Shown here: positions 24,783 to 33,196 of the stretch, one piece after another | Numbering within the stretch: the stretch's first letter is position 1 | Layout of the letters: the number at the start of each line of letters is the position of its first letter | Assembly (NCBI GenBank): GCA_900552115.1 | Contig: URYP01000002.1 | Location: 1 to 52,270, forward strand | From: an uncultured Oscillospiraceae bacterium | GTDB taxonomy: Bacteria; Bacillota; Clostridia; Oscillospirales; Acutalibacteraceae | DNA length: 52,270 nucleotides | Direction: 5' to 3' | Notes under the pieces: model-generated | Databases searched by the model: none | Seen by the model: only the letters and a program-made list of their open reading frames with translations | What the model was told of the DNA's origin: nothing | Position numbers and translations under genes: made by a program

Positions 24783-25325
24783 ATGAAAGCCACGGGGATT
24801 GTTCGAAGAATTGATGACCTGGGACGGGTGGTCATTCCCAAGGAGATCCGCCGCACAATGCGGATTCGGGAAGGCGACCCGCTCGAAATTTTTACCGACA
24901 GCGACGGCGAAGTTGTCTTTAAAAAATATTCGCCGGTGGGGGAGCTTACCCCTTTTGCCACCCAATACGCGGACGTGATGTCCCGCGCCTGCAGCCTGCC
25001 GGTATTGATTTGTGACCGCGACCATGTGGTGGCCGCGGCCGGCGTATCCAAGCGGGACTATCAGGACCGGCGCATTTCCGGCCAAATGGAAGAAATGATG
25101 GAAGCCCGGCAGACGCATACTGCCAAGGCGGGAGACCGCAGCCGGCTGCAGCCTGTCGAAGGTTTGGAGCGTTATGCCGGCGTGATGGTGCCGATTCTGG
25201 CATCGGGAGATGTCACCGGAGCGGTTTGCCTGATGTTGCCCGAATCCGGAGCCGTACCCAATGAAGGGGAAATCAAGCTGACACAGATCGCCGCCGCGTT
25301 TTTAGGCAAGCAGATGGAAGAATAA
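24783..25325 (+). CDS. spoVT: Stage V sporulation protein T (SpoVT)
   Basis: A 180-residue AbrB-family transition/sporulation regulator. The N-terminal swapped-hairpin AbrB domain MKATGIVRRIDDLGRVVIPK (start) through KKYSPVGEL is nearly diagnostic of SpoVT; residues about 57-178 form the GAF-like C-terminal domain (VLICDRDHVVAAAGVSK, GAVCLMLPESG). SpoVT tunes late forespore gene expression under sigma-G. The length equals the family norm (about 178). AAGGGAG lies upstream of the ATG. It is monocistronic, ending in a strong hairpin. Confidence 0.95.
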   Translation: MKATGIVRRIDDLGRVVIPKEIRRTMRIREGDPLEIFTDSDGEVVFKKYSPVGELTPFATQYADVMSRACSLPVLICDRDHVVAAAGVSKRDYQDRRISGQMEEMMEARQTHTAKAGDRSRLQPVEGLERYAGVMVPILASGDVTGAVCLMLPESGAVPNEGEIKLTQIAAAFLGKQMEE

Positions 25326-25330
25326 ACACA

Positions 25331-25361
25331 AACAGCCTGCCGGTCTCCGGCAGGCTGTTTT
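25331..25361. terminator. Bidirectional terminator between spoVT and the XRE gene
   Basis: AACAGCCTGCCGG (25331-25343) pairs perfectly with 25347-25359 across a 3-nt loop, with T/A flanks on both sides. The right flank overlaps the stop codon of the convergent XRE gene. Confidence 0.85.
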
Positions 25362-25662
25362 AGCAGTTCTCCAAGAAGTCGAGGAAGGCTTTTTGTTGTC
25401 CCTCGTTCAAACGGTTCCATTTCTCCAGCAATTCTTTTTGCGCCGGGGTCAGGTCAACGCTGTCTGCCTCCTCCTGAAAAAGCTGCGCCATGGTAATGCC
25501 GAAGGCGCTGCAAATTTTTTCAAGTGAATGGAGCGAGGGCGTCATGTTTTTACTGTACCAGGAAGATATGGTGGACTGGGGCAGACCGGATTCTTCCGCC
25601 AAACGATATTCCGTCCACCGGCGGCTGTCTCTTAACGCTGAAATTTTCTTTAAAATGTCCAT
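25360..25662 (-). CDS. Small XRE-family helix-turn-helix regulator
   Basis: A 100-residue DNA-binding protein. The HTH lies at about residues 10-60: YRLAEESGLPQSTISSWYSK supplies helices 2-3, and LEKICSAFGITMAQLF is the typical closing segment. The C-terminal 40 residues are an amphipathic, Leu/Lys/Glu-rich tail (LTPAQKELLEKWNRLNEGQQ) suited to dimerisation. I prefer ATG 25662 because GGAG lies 7 nt upstream; an ATG at 25686 has none. The AT-rich region upstream (25663-25844) is full of dyads that could be its operators. Targets are unknown. Confidence 0.8.
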   Translation of the reverse strand: MDILKKISALRDSRRWTEYRLAEESGLPQSTISSWYSKNMTPSLHSLEKICSAFGITMAQLFQEEADSVDLTPAQKELLEKWNRLNEGQQKAFLDFLENC

Positions 25663-25700
25663 AAGCCGCTCCACTTTTGATGTCATTATATTTAACGTTA

Positions 25701-25757
25701 TTATATTACGAATAATCGTTGTAATATAATTACTAATATCGTATAATATTTACGATA
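25701..25757. promoter_or_regulatory. AT-rich cluster of inverted repeats upstream of the XRE gene
   Basis: Three dyads occur within 57 bp: TTATATTAC (25701-25709)/GTAATATAA (25721-25729); ACGA..TCGT (25708-25719); TATCGTA (25737-25743)/TACGATA (25751-25757). They share the ATCGT/ACGAT core and resemble regulator operators, probably autoregulatory. Function is inferred. Confidence 0.45.
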
Positions 25758-25844
25758 ATAGTGATTATTATATACTCGATCGCAAGCAGAAGCATAGATT
25801 CGCCGGTGAAAGCGGCAAAAGATGGGTTGGCATTGCCCGCCGTT

Positions 25845-26465
25845 TTATGATGGCCGCACCCGCCGTGTACGCCGTTTGAATAACAAAATGCCGACAAGCA
25901 GAATACAGCCAAACACGCCCAATGCCACATACGCATAGGTATCCAGATAACAGACAACGACTTCCCAGGCGTCGCCAAACCAGGCGCCCAGCAAGATCAG
26001 GACCACATTCCATATGGCCGATCCAATGGTCGTCAGGGCGATAAAGCCGGGCAGATTCATCCGCGCGATACCGGCGGGCAGGGATATCAGGCTGCGAATC
26101 AGGGGGACGAACCGGCAAAAAAACACGGTGGCCTTACCATGGCGGTCGAACCAGCCCTGTGCTTTATCCACATCCTCCGGATGCAGGTGCAAAATGCGGC
26201 CGGTCCTGCCTTCCAGCCAGTGCATGACGCGTTCCCGTCCCAGCTTGTAGCCGGCGGCATACAACACTAGGGCGCCGGATACCGAACCGATGGTAGCGGC
26301 CACCGCCGCCTCGGGTACGGTGAGACGGGACTGAACCGTCAGGAATCCGCTGAAGGTCAAAATGACTTCCGAAGGGATCGGCGGAAACACATTTTCCAAA
26401 AAAATAAGCCACCAGATGGCTAAAACGCCGAATGAACCAATCCAGTCTATGATCCACTGTTGCAA
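25845..26465 (-). CDS. DedA-family membrane protein (VTT domain)
   Basis: A 206-residue membrane protein with four to five hydrophobic segments. Family signatures are ENVFPPIPSEVILTFSGF (residues about 24-41), the central FCRFVPLIRSLISLPAGIARM (with the conserved Arg pair) and GSAIWN. DedA proteins are implicated in undecaprenyl-phosphate or phospholipid translocation and in membrane homeostasis. The start is TTG at 26465, with AAAGGAAG 8 nt upstream; no ATG fits. It ends in a basic tail (KRRTRRVRPS). It is divergent from the two-component system. Confidence 0.9.
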   Translation of the reverse strand: MQQWIIDWIGSFGVLAIWWLIFLENVFPPIPSEVILTFSGFLTVQSRLTVPEAAVAATIGSVSGALVLYAAGYKLGRERVMHWLEGRTGRILHLHPEDVDKAQGWFDRHGKATVFFCRFVPLIRSLISLPAGIARMNLPGFIALTTIGSAIWNVVLILLGAWFGDAWEVVVCYLDTYAYVALGVFGCILLVGILLFKRRTRRVRPS

Positions 26466-26580
26466 AAAATCACTTCCTTTGATAAAGTATATGCAGGATA
26501 TGGAACAGGTTATGAAAAATCACATAGGAAACACAAATATAGGTTATACTGCTGATAACAGCGGAAAGAAGGGAACCACT

Positions 26581-27261
26581 ATGGAGGCCAGCCGGCAGAA
26601 AACGGTGCTGATTGCGGATGATGAGGAACGTATGCGCCGAGTCATTGCGGATTATCTCAGCATCAAAGGATACAAAACGTTAGAGGCGGCCGATGGCGCA
26701 CAGACATTGTCTGTGTTTTATGAGTTTGCCCCGGATTTGGTGCTGCTCGATGTTATGATGCCGGAGATGGATGGTTTTACCGTGTGCCGCCGTATCCGCG
26801 AAACCTCAAAGGTTCCTATTATTATGCTGACGGCCCGCGGGCAAGAGGAAGACGAACTGCAGGGATTCTCGCTGGGCGTCGATGAATATATTACCAAGCC
26901 GTTCAGCCTGAAGGTTCTGCTTGCCCGTATCGAAGCCGTTTTCCGCCGGGGCGCGGCCGACGAGGAGCCGACGCCGTACCGGCACGACGGCTTGGAAGTG
27001 GATAAGGCGGGGCGTGAGGTGCGTGTCGGAGGCCAGCTGGTCGAGCTCACATATACCGAATTTGAGTTGTTGGTATATTTGATGGATAATGCGGGCATCG
27101 CGTTGTCCCGCGACCGTATTCTCGATAAAGTATGGCGGTATGATTATTACGGGGATTCCCGCACTGTGGATACGCATATTAAAAAGCTGCGGAGCAAGCT
27201 GGGGGCGGTTGGAGATTGTATCAGGACCATCCGCGGTATCGGCTATAAATTTGAAGAATAA
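26581..27261 (+). CDS. OmpR-family response regulator
   Basis: A 226-residue regulator with a receiver domain (acidic pocket DDEE at 13-16, phospho-acceptor Asp57 in LLDVMMPEMDG, Thr84, Lys106) and a C-terminal winged helix ending with DTHIKKLRSKLG and IRGIGYKFEE. I chose ATG 26581 with GAAGGGA before it; the open frame extends upstream over the promoter of dedA without a ribosome site. The histidine kinase gene follows after 14 nt, forming a two-component system. The signal and targets are unknown; the adjacent divergent DedA gene suggests an envelope theme. Confidence 0.93.
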   Translation: MEASRQKTVLIADDEERMRRVIADYLSIKGYKTLEAADGAQTLSVFYEFAPDLVLLDVMMPEMDGFTVCRRIRETSKVPIIMLTARGQEEDELQGFSLGVDEYITKPFSLKVLLARIEAVFRRGAADEEPTPYRHDGLEVDKAGREVRVGGQLVELTYTEFELLVYLMDNAGIALSRDRILDKVWRYDYYGDSRTVDTHIKKLRSKLGAVGDCIRTIRGIGYKFEE

Positions 27262-27275
27262 GAAAGGATGGGCTT

Positions 27276-28811
27276 ATGGCCGGAAACGCGAGGTTACGCG
27301 GCCGGAAAGGATCGATTGCCGTCCGGCTGACGGCCAGTATACTCATATGTATACTCTGCCTGCTCATATTTAACTGGCTGTTTAACAATTTTGCACTGGT
27401 TACCTATTATCAGAGCGAAAAAAAGCAAACGCTGGAAGAGGAATTCAAGGCCCTGAATGTCTCTTCACAGGGAGACGACTGGGAAGAACGGCTGGACAAT
27501 ATCGGTCTTTCCCAAAACATATCCGCACTGATCTGGAACAGCGACGGAATCGTGTACGACTACCGGCCGCATAACGAGTGGATCCCCATGCGGGAAATCT
27601 ATCCCACGGTGAATCTGGAGCCGGGCGAGTACCGGATCGAGGTGGGGACCGGCCCCCAAGTCAATGATTTGTGGCTGAAAAAACCGGACGCCTTTGGCTG
27701 GGACGGTGGCGAGCCCCGCGACGACAGTACGTCCACCGCCCGTTTTATCACGCTGGTGGGCCGCTTGGCTAACGGCAATTCGCTGTATCTGCGCACGCCG
27801 GTCGCCGCTATCGAGGACAGTGTGGATGTAACCAACCAGTTTTTACTGCTCTCCGGCGGCGTGACGCTGGCACTGGGCATATTGGTGGCGATTTTATTGT
27901 CCCGCAGTTTTACTCGTCCCATACGGGAGCTTTCCCATATTGCGGATAATGTCGCGCGGCTGGATTTTTCCGAACGCTACATGGGGAAAGGGACCGACGA
28001 ATTGTCCAATTTAGGACAGAATATCAATACCATGTCGGCGGAGCTACAGGGGACGATTTCCAATTTAAAAACAGCCAATGCGCATTTGATGTCGGATGTG
28101 GAACAGAAGACTCGGCAAAATCAGGCGCACCAGGCCTTTATATCCAATGTCTCCCACGAACTAAAAACACCGATAGCGCTTATCCAGACCTATGCCGAAG
28201 GCCTGCGGGAAAACATTGCCGCCGATGCGGACAACCGGGAGTATTATTGCAGCGTGATCGAGGACGAAGCTCAGAAAATGTCCAAGCTGATTAAGCGGAT
28301 GATGATGCTGATGCAGCTCGAAGCGGGCGGGGAACAGCTGGAAATAGAACGCTTTGACATTTGTGAGCTGCTCCGCAACCTGATGATGAAAAATCAGGTG
28401 AGGGCGGAGGGCGCGCCTATCCAGATGGTACTGCCGTCTTCCGAGCCGATCTATGTGTGGGCGGACGCCTACTTGATCGAGCATGTTTTGAGCAATTATA
28501 TATCCAATGCGCTGCATCATGTGTCGGAGAAAGGCGTCATCACTGGAACGGTTGATTCGCTGGAAGGGGGCCGGGTGCGGGTTGCGGTTTTTAATACCGG
28601 CGCCTATATCCCGGAGGATGAGCTGCCAAAAATTTGGGACAGCTTTTATAAGGTGGATAAAGCCCGCACGCGGGAATACGGCGGCTCGGGTATCGGGCTG
28701 TCCGTGGTTACCGCGATTATGAAAGCCCATCGGATGCCTTATGGCGTCGTGAACCGCGAAAGCCCGTATGGGGCCGGCGTGGAATTCTACATTGAATTGC
28801 AGACCCAATAA
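27276..28811 (+). CDS. Membrane sensor histidine kinase
   Basis: A 511-residue two-component sensor. Membrane helices lie at about 19-44 and 189-210, enclosing an extracellular sensor of about 145 residues rich in acidic and aromatic residues. HAMP follows (about 210-262), then a coiled linker, the HisKA domain with phosphorylated His294 in SNVSHELKTP, and an HATPase domain with N-box (ISNALHH), G1 (VFNTGAYIPEDELP, where the usual DNGxG is NTG) and G2 GGSGIGLSV. It has a good Shine-Dalgarno (AAAGGA). It partners the upstream response regulator. Confidence 0.93.
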   Translation: MAGNARLRGRKGSIAVRLTASILICILCLLIFNWLFNNFALVTYYQSEKKQTLEEEFKALNVSSQGDDWEERLDNIGLSQNISALIWNSDGIVYDYRPHNEWIPMREIYPTVNLEPGEYRIEVGTGPQVNDLWLKKPDAFGWDGGEPRDDSTSTARFITLVGRLANGNSLYLRTPVAAIEDSVDVTNQFLLLSGGVTLALGILVAILLSRSFTRPIRELSHIADNVARLDFSERYMGKGTDELSNLGQNINTMSAELQGTISNLKTANAHLMSDVEQKTRQNQAHQAFISNVSHELKTPIALIQTYAEGLRENIAADADNREYYCSVIEDEAQKMSKLIKRMMMLMQLEAGGEQLEIERFDICELLRNLMMKNQVRAEGAPIQMVLPSSEPIYVWADAYLIEHVLSNYISNALHHVSEKGVITGTVDSLEGGRVRVAVFNTGAYIPEDELPKIWDSFYKVDKARTREYGGSGIGLSVVTAIMKAHRMPYGVVNRESPYGAGVEFYIELQTQ

Positions 28812-28852
28812 AAAAGCCGCCAACTGCTTTTAAAGCGGCCGGGGCATCTATC

Positions 28853-28885
28853 AAAAGTGGGGCCGGAGCGCGTGCGTTCCGGCCC
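28853..28885 (-). terminator. Probable terminator of the MerR-family gene
   Basis: GGGCCGGAGCG (28860-28870) pairs with CGTTCCGGCCC (28875-28885), one wobble, 4-nt loop. On the minus strand it is followed by a T-rich CACTTTTG, about 120 nt beyond the stop of the regulator. Confidence 0.5.
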
Positions 28886-29005
28886 TTGCGGTTGTACAGG
28901 GGCACACAAACAGGTTGGTCTGGCTGTGCCATCGAGGCAGATTTTGTTTGTTTCAGGTTTTGACGGGACACTGCGAGATGAGGTCAAGTCGCTCTGGCGA
29001 GGAGG

Positions 29006-29857
29006 TTATAAAGAACCGGTGCGGGTGCCGGGCGCGATCGCAGCATCCGACTCTCGGACAGGCTGAACGATCCGAAGCACATTGCGCTCCACCGAAATGT
29101 CCGCCCCCATGTACTGATGGATGATCCCGAACACCCTTAAAGGCTCCGACGGGACGAGTTGCCGGTGCTGAAGAGCCTGCCCCAGTGCCAGATACGCCTG
29201 GATGCGGGATTCCTTTTGCCCATGGAACCAGGTAATCGCCAGCGCGTTGCAGGGAGGAACGGCGACCGTATGGGGAGCCCCTTTTTTGGCCAGCAGGGGG
29301 ATGCAGATGCTATAGCCGTGGGGGCGATCCGGTCGGTTCCCTTGTAGCAGGCAGGGACAGTCCACTATTGAAAAGTAGTCTTTGGTACAATCAATGGATA
29401 GCCCGGCGGTGACCGCCTCTTTGAGCGCGGCTTGCGTCAAATCGTTGACGACAAAATAGTCCCCGTAGGTTTGTATGGACTTTACATAGCATACGGTTTC
29501 GGGGATGTGAATGTCTTCGATCTTCATGTGGTGCGTCAGGTCAACCCGCAGCCGCATCCTACTTACCGCTGTCTCCAACTGCTCAAGCCGCGCTTTTAAA
29601 ACGGATAAGCAGTGGCTGAAATCTCCCGGGATGCGGAAATACTCGTGAATTTCGTCGCGGGTAAAACCCAGCTTTTGAAGGGACAGGATTTGTAGTACAT
29701 GCATAATGCTGGTACAGTCGAAATACCGGTATCCTCCATCCCCTTCCCGTGTTACCGGTGTCAGCAGGCCGTCGGCTTCCAGCCGCAGTACGGTGGCCCG
29801 GCTGATGGAACAAGCCTGAGCCAGTTGTGTAATGGTGTATAAATTGTGCTTATCCAC
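29006..29857 (-). CDS. MerR-family transcriptional regulator with GyrI-like ligand domain
   Basis: A 283-residue regulator. The N-terminal winged helix begins YTITQLAQACSISRATVLRL and includes GYRYFD; a coiled-coil dimerisation helix spans about 75-110 (VLKARLEQLETAVSRMRLRV); residues about 115-280 resemble the GyrI/BmrR-type effector-binding domain (HMKIEDIHIPETVCYVKS, then repeated beta-alpha elements). Cysteines are present but no clear CueR-type metal motif. I prefer GTG 29857 with AAGGAG 10 nt upstream over an ATG at 29884. It is divergent from the dockerin oxidoreductase and shares the 19-bp-spacer promoter region, so it most likely controls that gene and possibly itself. Confidence 0.82.
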   Translation of the reverse strand: MDKHNLYTITQLAQACSISRATVLRLEADGLLTPVTREGDGGYRYFDCTSIMHVLQILSLQKLGFTRDEIHEYFRIPGDFSHCLSVLKARLEQLETAVSRMRLRVDLTHHMKIEDIHIPETVCYVKSIQTYGDYFVVNDLTQAALKEAVTAGLSIDCTKDYFSIVDCPCLLQGNRPDRPHGYSICIPLLAKKGAPHTVAVPPCNALAITWFHGQKESRIQAYLALGQALQHRQLVPSEPLRVFGIIHQYMGADISVERNVLRIVQPVRESDAAIAPGTRTGSL

Positions 29858-29900
29858 AAAAATCAGGCTCCTTTTTGTACACAAAATTTTATAAAATGCC

Positions 29901-29931
29901 TTGACTCGTCCACCGGTGGACAGGTTATAAT
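29901..29931 (+). promoter_or_regulatory. MerR-type promoter with 19-bp spacer and perfect dyad operator
   Basis: TTGACT (29901-29906) and TATAAT (29926-29931) are separated by 19 bp, the overlong spacing that MerR-family activators correct by DNA distortion. Between them is a perfect 14-bp palindrome GTCCACCGGTGGAC (29908-29921). A second half-site GGTGGAC occurs near 29946-29952. The geometry, together with the divergent MerR gene, makes this a strong operator assignment. Confidence 0.85.
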
Positions 29932-30005
29932 CAAAGTATAAAGTAGGTGGACTATTGTGTCAAGCAGCCAAATAAACGCTTTAAAACTTGCTAGGGGGTA
30001 GTTTT

Positions 30006-33000
30006 ATGTGGAAGAAGTTGCTTTCTGTCGTACTGGTTGTCACATGGCTGATGGTTAGTACGAGCCTGCCGGCCTTTGCGGACAGTGAGCAGACAGCGGA
30101 GGAGAACATGTATACCTATGACATTGTGATATACGGCGGTAACGCCTCCGGCGTGATCGCCGCCATCAAGGCCGCCCAGCTGGGTAAGACGGTGGCGGTG
30201 GTAGAACCCAATCCCTATCGCATCGGCGGTCTTACCACCGGCGGGCTGGGCGATACCGATGTAGGATCCAGCGGGGCCATTGGCGGTATGGCGCAGGAGT
30301 TTTATAAACGTGTGGGGGCGGCTTACGGTAAAACCGGTGCGCAGTACAAATTTGAAGCCAAAGTAGCCTTGAAAGTGTTGCAAGACTGGGCCGCGGAATA
30401 TGATATTCCCATCTTCTTGAATGAACGGCTGGATCTGGCCGACGGTGTGGTAAAAGAGGACAAAGCCATTACCTCTTTCCGTACCGAATCCGGCAAAGTG
30501 TTTCAGGGCAAGGTGTTCTTGGACTGCACCTACGAAGGCGATCTCATGGCTAAGGCGGACGTTACCTACGTGACAGGCCGCGAAAGCAATGAGGTCTACG
30601 GGGAAACACTGAATGGCATTACCGGTGCATCGGATATGGATGGCCTGCCTGCCGGCATCGACCCGTATGTTGTCCCCGGCGATCCTTCCAGCGGCCTGCT
30701 GCCGCGGGTCAATGCGGACGCCGGAGGAAACAAAGGGGACCGCGACACGCGTATTCAATCCTATAATTTCCGCTGGACATTGACCAACAATGCCGCCAAT
30801 CGGCTGGAAACCGTAAAGCCGGATGGATACAACGAGGCCGATTATGAGTTGTTGCTGCGGGCGATCGAGAAAGGGCTGCCCGCCAGTAAAATTTTTAAGA
30901 CTGCCGCCGCCAACGCGCTGCCCGGCAGCAAGATGGACGCCAACAACAACTGCGGTATTTCCACCGACTATGTCGGAATGAATTACGATTATCCGGAGGC
31001 GGATCATGCAACCCGTGAAAAAATAATAGAGGCGCACGAAACCTATCAGCGCGGGTTGCTGTGGACGGTGCAAAACCATCCGCGTGTGCCGGAAGAGATG
31101 CGAAACTATTTTAAAGAATGGGGCCTGTGCGCCGACGAGTTTACAGAGAATAACAACTGGTCTACTCAACTGTATGTGCGGGAAGCCCGCCGCATGGTGA
31201 GCGATTTTGTCATGACCCAGCGGGTCTGTGAAAGAGGTTCCGCCGTCTATGTAGGGGATTCCATCGGTATGGGCAGTTACAATATGGATTCCCACCATAT
31301 TCAGTATATTGTAAAAAACGGGCAGGTCACTCCGGAAGGCGGTTTTTACAGCCCAACCTCTCCCTACTCCATCAGTTACCGTTCGATTGTGCCAAAGGCC
31401 AACGAATGCTCCAACCTATTGGTGCCGGTATGTATGTCGGCGTCCCATGCGGCCTACGGTTCCATCCGCATGGAACCGGTCTTTATGGTGCTGGGACAGT
31501 CCGCTGCCACAGCGGCTTGCATAGCCATTGATAGCGGCGTGAGCGTGCAGGAGGTCAACTATACCCTGCTGGCCGACCAGCTCACACAGGACGGTCAGGT
31601 GTTGTACACCGGCAGCACCGGCAGCGAAGAGCCGCCCCCCGTGATCGATGAGGATGCCATTGTATACCCAATGGAAAAAAACGAAGAATATGTTACTGTG
31701 AGTGCTACCGGACCGGCCGGGTTGGAATATGGTTACTATGATACCGCATACGCCCTATCTCCCAGTACCAAGTACAATCGGGTGTTTACCGCCAAAGTCG
31801 GTGACTATATTGAATTTGAAATCGACGTGGCCAAGGCCGGCACCTACAGTGTCAGCGCCCAGAGCAATCTGCAGGACGGCCGTGCTACTTACCGGCTGTA
31901 TCTGCCGGATGAGGAGCGCTACTTGGGTGGAGAATTCGACCAGTACGGTTACTTTGTCAACGATGATCCCGGCCGGATCAAAATCAATACATTTGGGAAT
32001 GTCACCATTTCCGAGCCCGGCAAATTGAAGCTGCGATTTGAGGTGACCGGCAAAAATCCCCAAAGCAAGGGGTATACCCTTGCTTTCTGCAACATCATTT
32101 TGGCCAAACCGATCACCGGTGCTGTAACCTTTAACAGTAACGGGGGCAGCAAGGTAGCCAGCCAGGCTATTGAAACCGGAACCGCGCAGCTCATTCAGGC
32201 GCCACAGGCCCCCACCCGTGCCGGATATACCCTGGAAGCCTGGTACGCCGATAAAGAACTGACCCAAAAGTGGGATTTTGCGGCCGATATGGTCAGCAAA
32301 AGCATCACCCTGTATGCTAAATGGATACCGGACGCTCCCGCCGCCTACACGGTTTCCTTTTGCAGTAATTATGGAGACGGCGGCAGTTCGGTGGGAAGCC
32401 AGCACATTCTCAAGGAAGGGGACGGCTTGGTTGTGAAGCCGTCCGACCCTAAGAGGGAGGGGTATCTGTTTAAAGGCTGGTATGCGGACGAACAATGTGA
32501 ACACGCATGGAACTTTGCGACGGATACGGTAACAGCTGATATCATCTTGTACGCCAAATGGGAAGAGCAAAACCCGGCCCCGAAGCCTGTGGACAAAAAA
32601 GAACTGACCGCTCTGATCGGAACGGCAAAAGCTGAGGCGGCCAAAGAGGATGTCTACACCGCCCAGAGTCTGGAAACGCTTGCGGCGGCTATCGTAGCGG
32701 CCGAGCGTGTGGCGTTGGATGACGCCGCTGTTCAGGATGATGTGGACGCACAGGTAACAGCGTTGCAGGCGGCCTTGAACGGACTGCAGAAGATCCCGGA
32801 CATTGTCTGGGGAGATTTGGATGGCAAGGCGGGCGTCACCGCATCGGATGCACTGCTTGCCCTGCAGGCAGCTACCGGTAAGGTTACGCTCAACGACCGG
32901 CAGAAAGCCGCCGCCGATGTAGACGGCCAGGATGGCGTTACCGCAGCGGATGCGTTGCTCATCCTTCAACATGCGACCGGCAAGATCACCACTTTCCCGG

Positions 33001-33017
33001 TCGAATCGCAACCATGA
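30006..33017 (+). CDS. Secreted FAD-dependent oxidoreductase with InlB-like repeats and dockerin
   Basis: A 1003-residue exported protein. Signal peptide: residues 1-25 ending SLPAFA. The FAD Rossmann motif VIYGGNASGVIAAIKAAQ (about 41-58) opens a large FAD-dependent oxidoreductase domain (to about 535; NPYRIGGLTTGGL and VYVGDSIGMGSYNMDSHH inside). A beta-rich, possibly carbohydrate-binding domain spans about 553-700. Two InlB/Flg_new-type repeats follow (about 700-855, each ending LYAKW), then a FIVAR-like helical module (about 862-930) and a type I dockerin (about 935-1003) with the duplicated loops GDLDGKAGVTASD and ADVDGQDGVTAAD. Dockerin implies attachment to a cohesin scaffold. I chose ATG 30006, with AGGGGG upstream. 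Its substrate is unknown. Regulated by the adjacent MerR-type promoter. Confidence 0.83.
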   Translation: MWKKLLSVVLVVTWLMVSTSLPAFADSEQTAEENMYTYDIVIYGGNASGVIAAIKAAQLGKTVAVVEPNPYRIGGLTTGGLGDTDVGSSGAIGGMAQEFYKRVGAAYGKTGAQYKFEAKVALKVLQDWAAEYDIPIFLNERLDLADGVVKEDKAITSFRTESGKVFQGKVFLDCTYEGDLMAKADVTYVTGRESNEVYGETLNGITGASDMDGLPAGIDPYVVPGDPSSGLLPRVNADAGGNKGDRDTRIQSYNFRWTLTNNAANRLETVKPDGYNEADYELLLRAIEKGLPASKIFKTAAANALPGSKMDANNNCGISTDYVGMNYDYPEADHATREKIIEAHETYQRGLLWTVQNHPRVPEEMRNYFKEWGLCADEFTENNNWSTQLYVREARRMVSDFVMTQRVCERGSAVYVGDSIGMGSYNMDSHHIQYIVKNGQVTPEGGFYSPTSPYSISYRSIVPKANECSNLLVPVCMSASHAAYGSIRMEPVFMVLGQSAATAACIAIDSGVSVQEVNYTLLADQLTQDGQVLYTGSTGSEEPPPVIDEDAIVYPMEKNEEYVTVSATGPAGLEYGYYDTAYALSPSTKYNRVFTAKVGDYIEFEIDVAKAGTYSVSAQSNLQDGRATYRLYLPDEERYLGGEFDQYGYFVNDDPGRIKINTFGNVTISEPGKLKLRFEVTGKNPQSKGYTLAFCNIILAKPITGAVTFNSNGGSKVASQAIETGTAQLIQAPQAPTRAGYTLEAWYADKELTQKWDFAADMVSKSITLYAKWIPDAPAAYTVSFCSNYGDGGSSVGSQHILKEGDGLVVKPSDPKREGYLFKGWYADEQCEHAWNFATDTVTADIILYAKWEEQNPAPKPVDKKELTALIGTAKAEAAKEDVYTAQSLETLAAAIVAAERVALDDAAVQDDVDAQVTALQAALNGLQKIPDIVWGDLDGKAGVTASDALLALQAATGKVTLNDRQKAAADVDGQDGVTAADALLILQHATGKITTFPVESQP

Positions 33018-33091
33018 TTTCATCGTTCTCTTTTTAAAGCCCGCGTGGGACATGGCCGACATGGTGGTTCCACGCAATCTTGTCCTTTATA

Positions 33092-33133
33092 GAACCCCGG
33101 CCCCGTAATCAACCGATTGCGGGGCCGGGGTTC
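33092..33133. terminator. Long hairpin terminator, convergent region
   Basis: A 19-bp stem (33092-33110 with 33115-33133, one G-U) closed by a 4-nt loop. It is GC-rich and lies between the dockerin gene and the convergent SLOG gene; the following T run is weak. Confidence 0.75.
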
Positions 33134-33196
33134 ATTTATCCTGTCCTTTTATCCGTGCCGGCGGGGTTTCTTCCTCACAAAGAAACAACTAACCCG

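Noticed and set aside
26545..26550. TATACT upstream of the response regulator as a -10 box
   Set aside because: No acceptable -35 sequence at 16-18 bp.
28815..28838. Small hairpin GCCGC/GCGGC after the histidine kinase gene
   Set aside because: Only a 5-bp stem with a long loop and no T run; not called as a terminator.
29991..31298. 435-codon minus-strand frame
   Set aside because: Opposite the FAD oxidoreductase, which has a signal peptide and cofactor motifs.
31755..33077. 440-codon minus-strand frame
   Set aside because: Opposite the dockerin and InlB-like repeats; no motif of its own.
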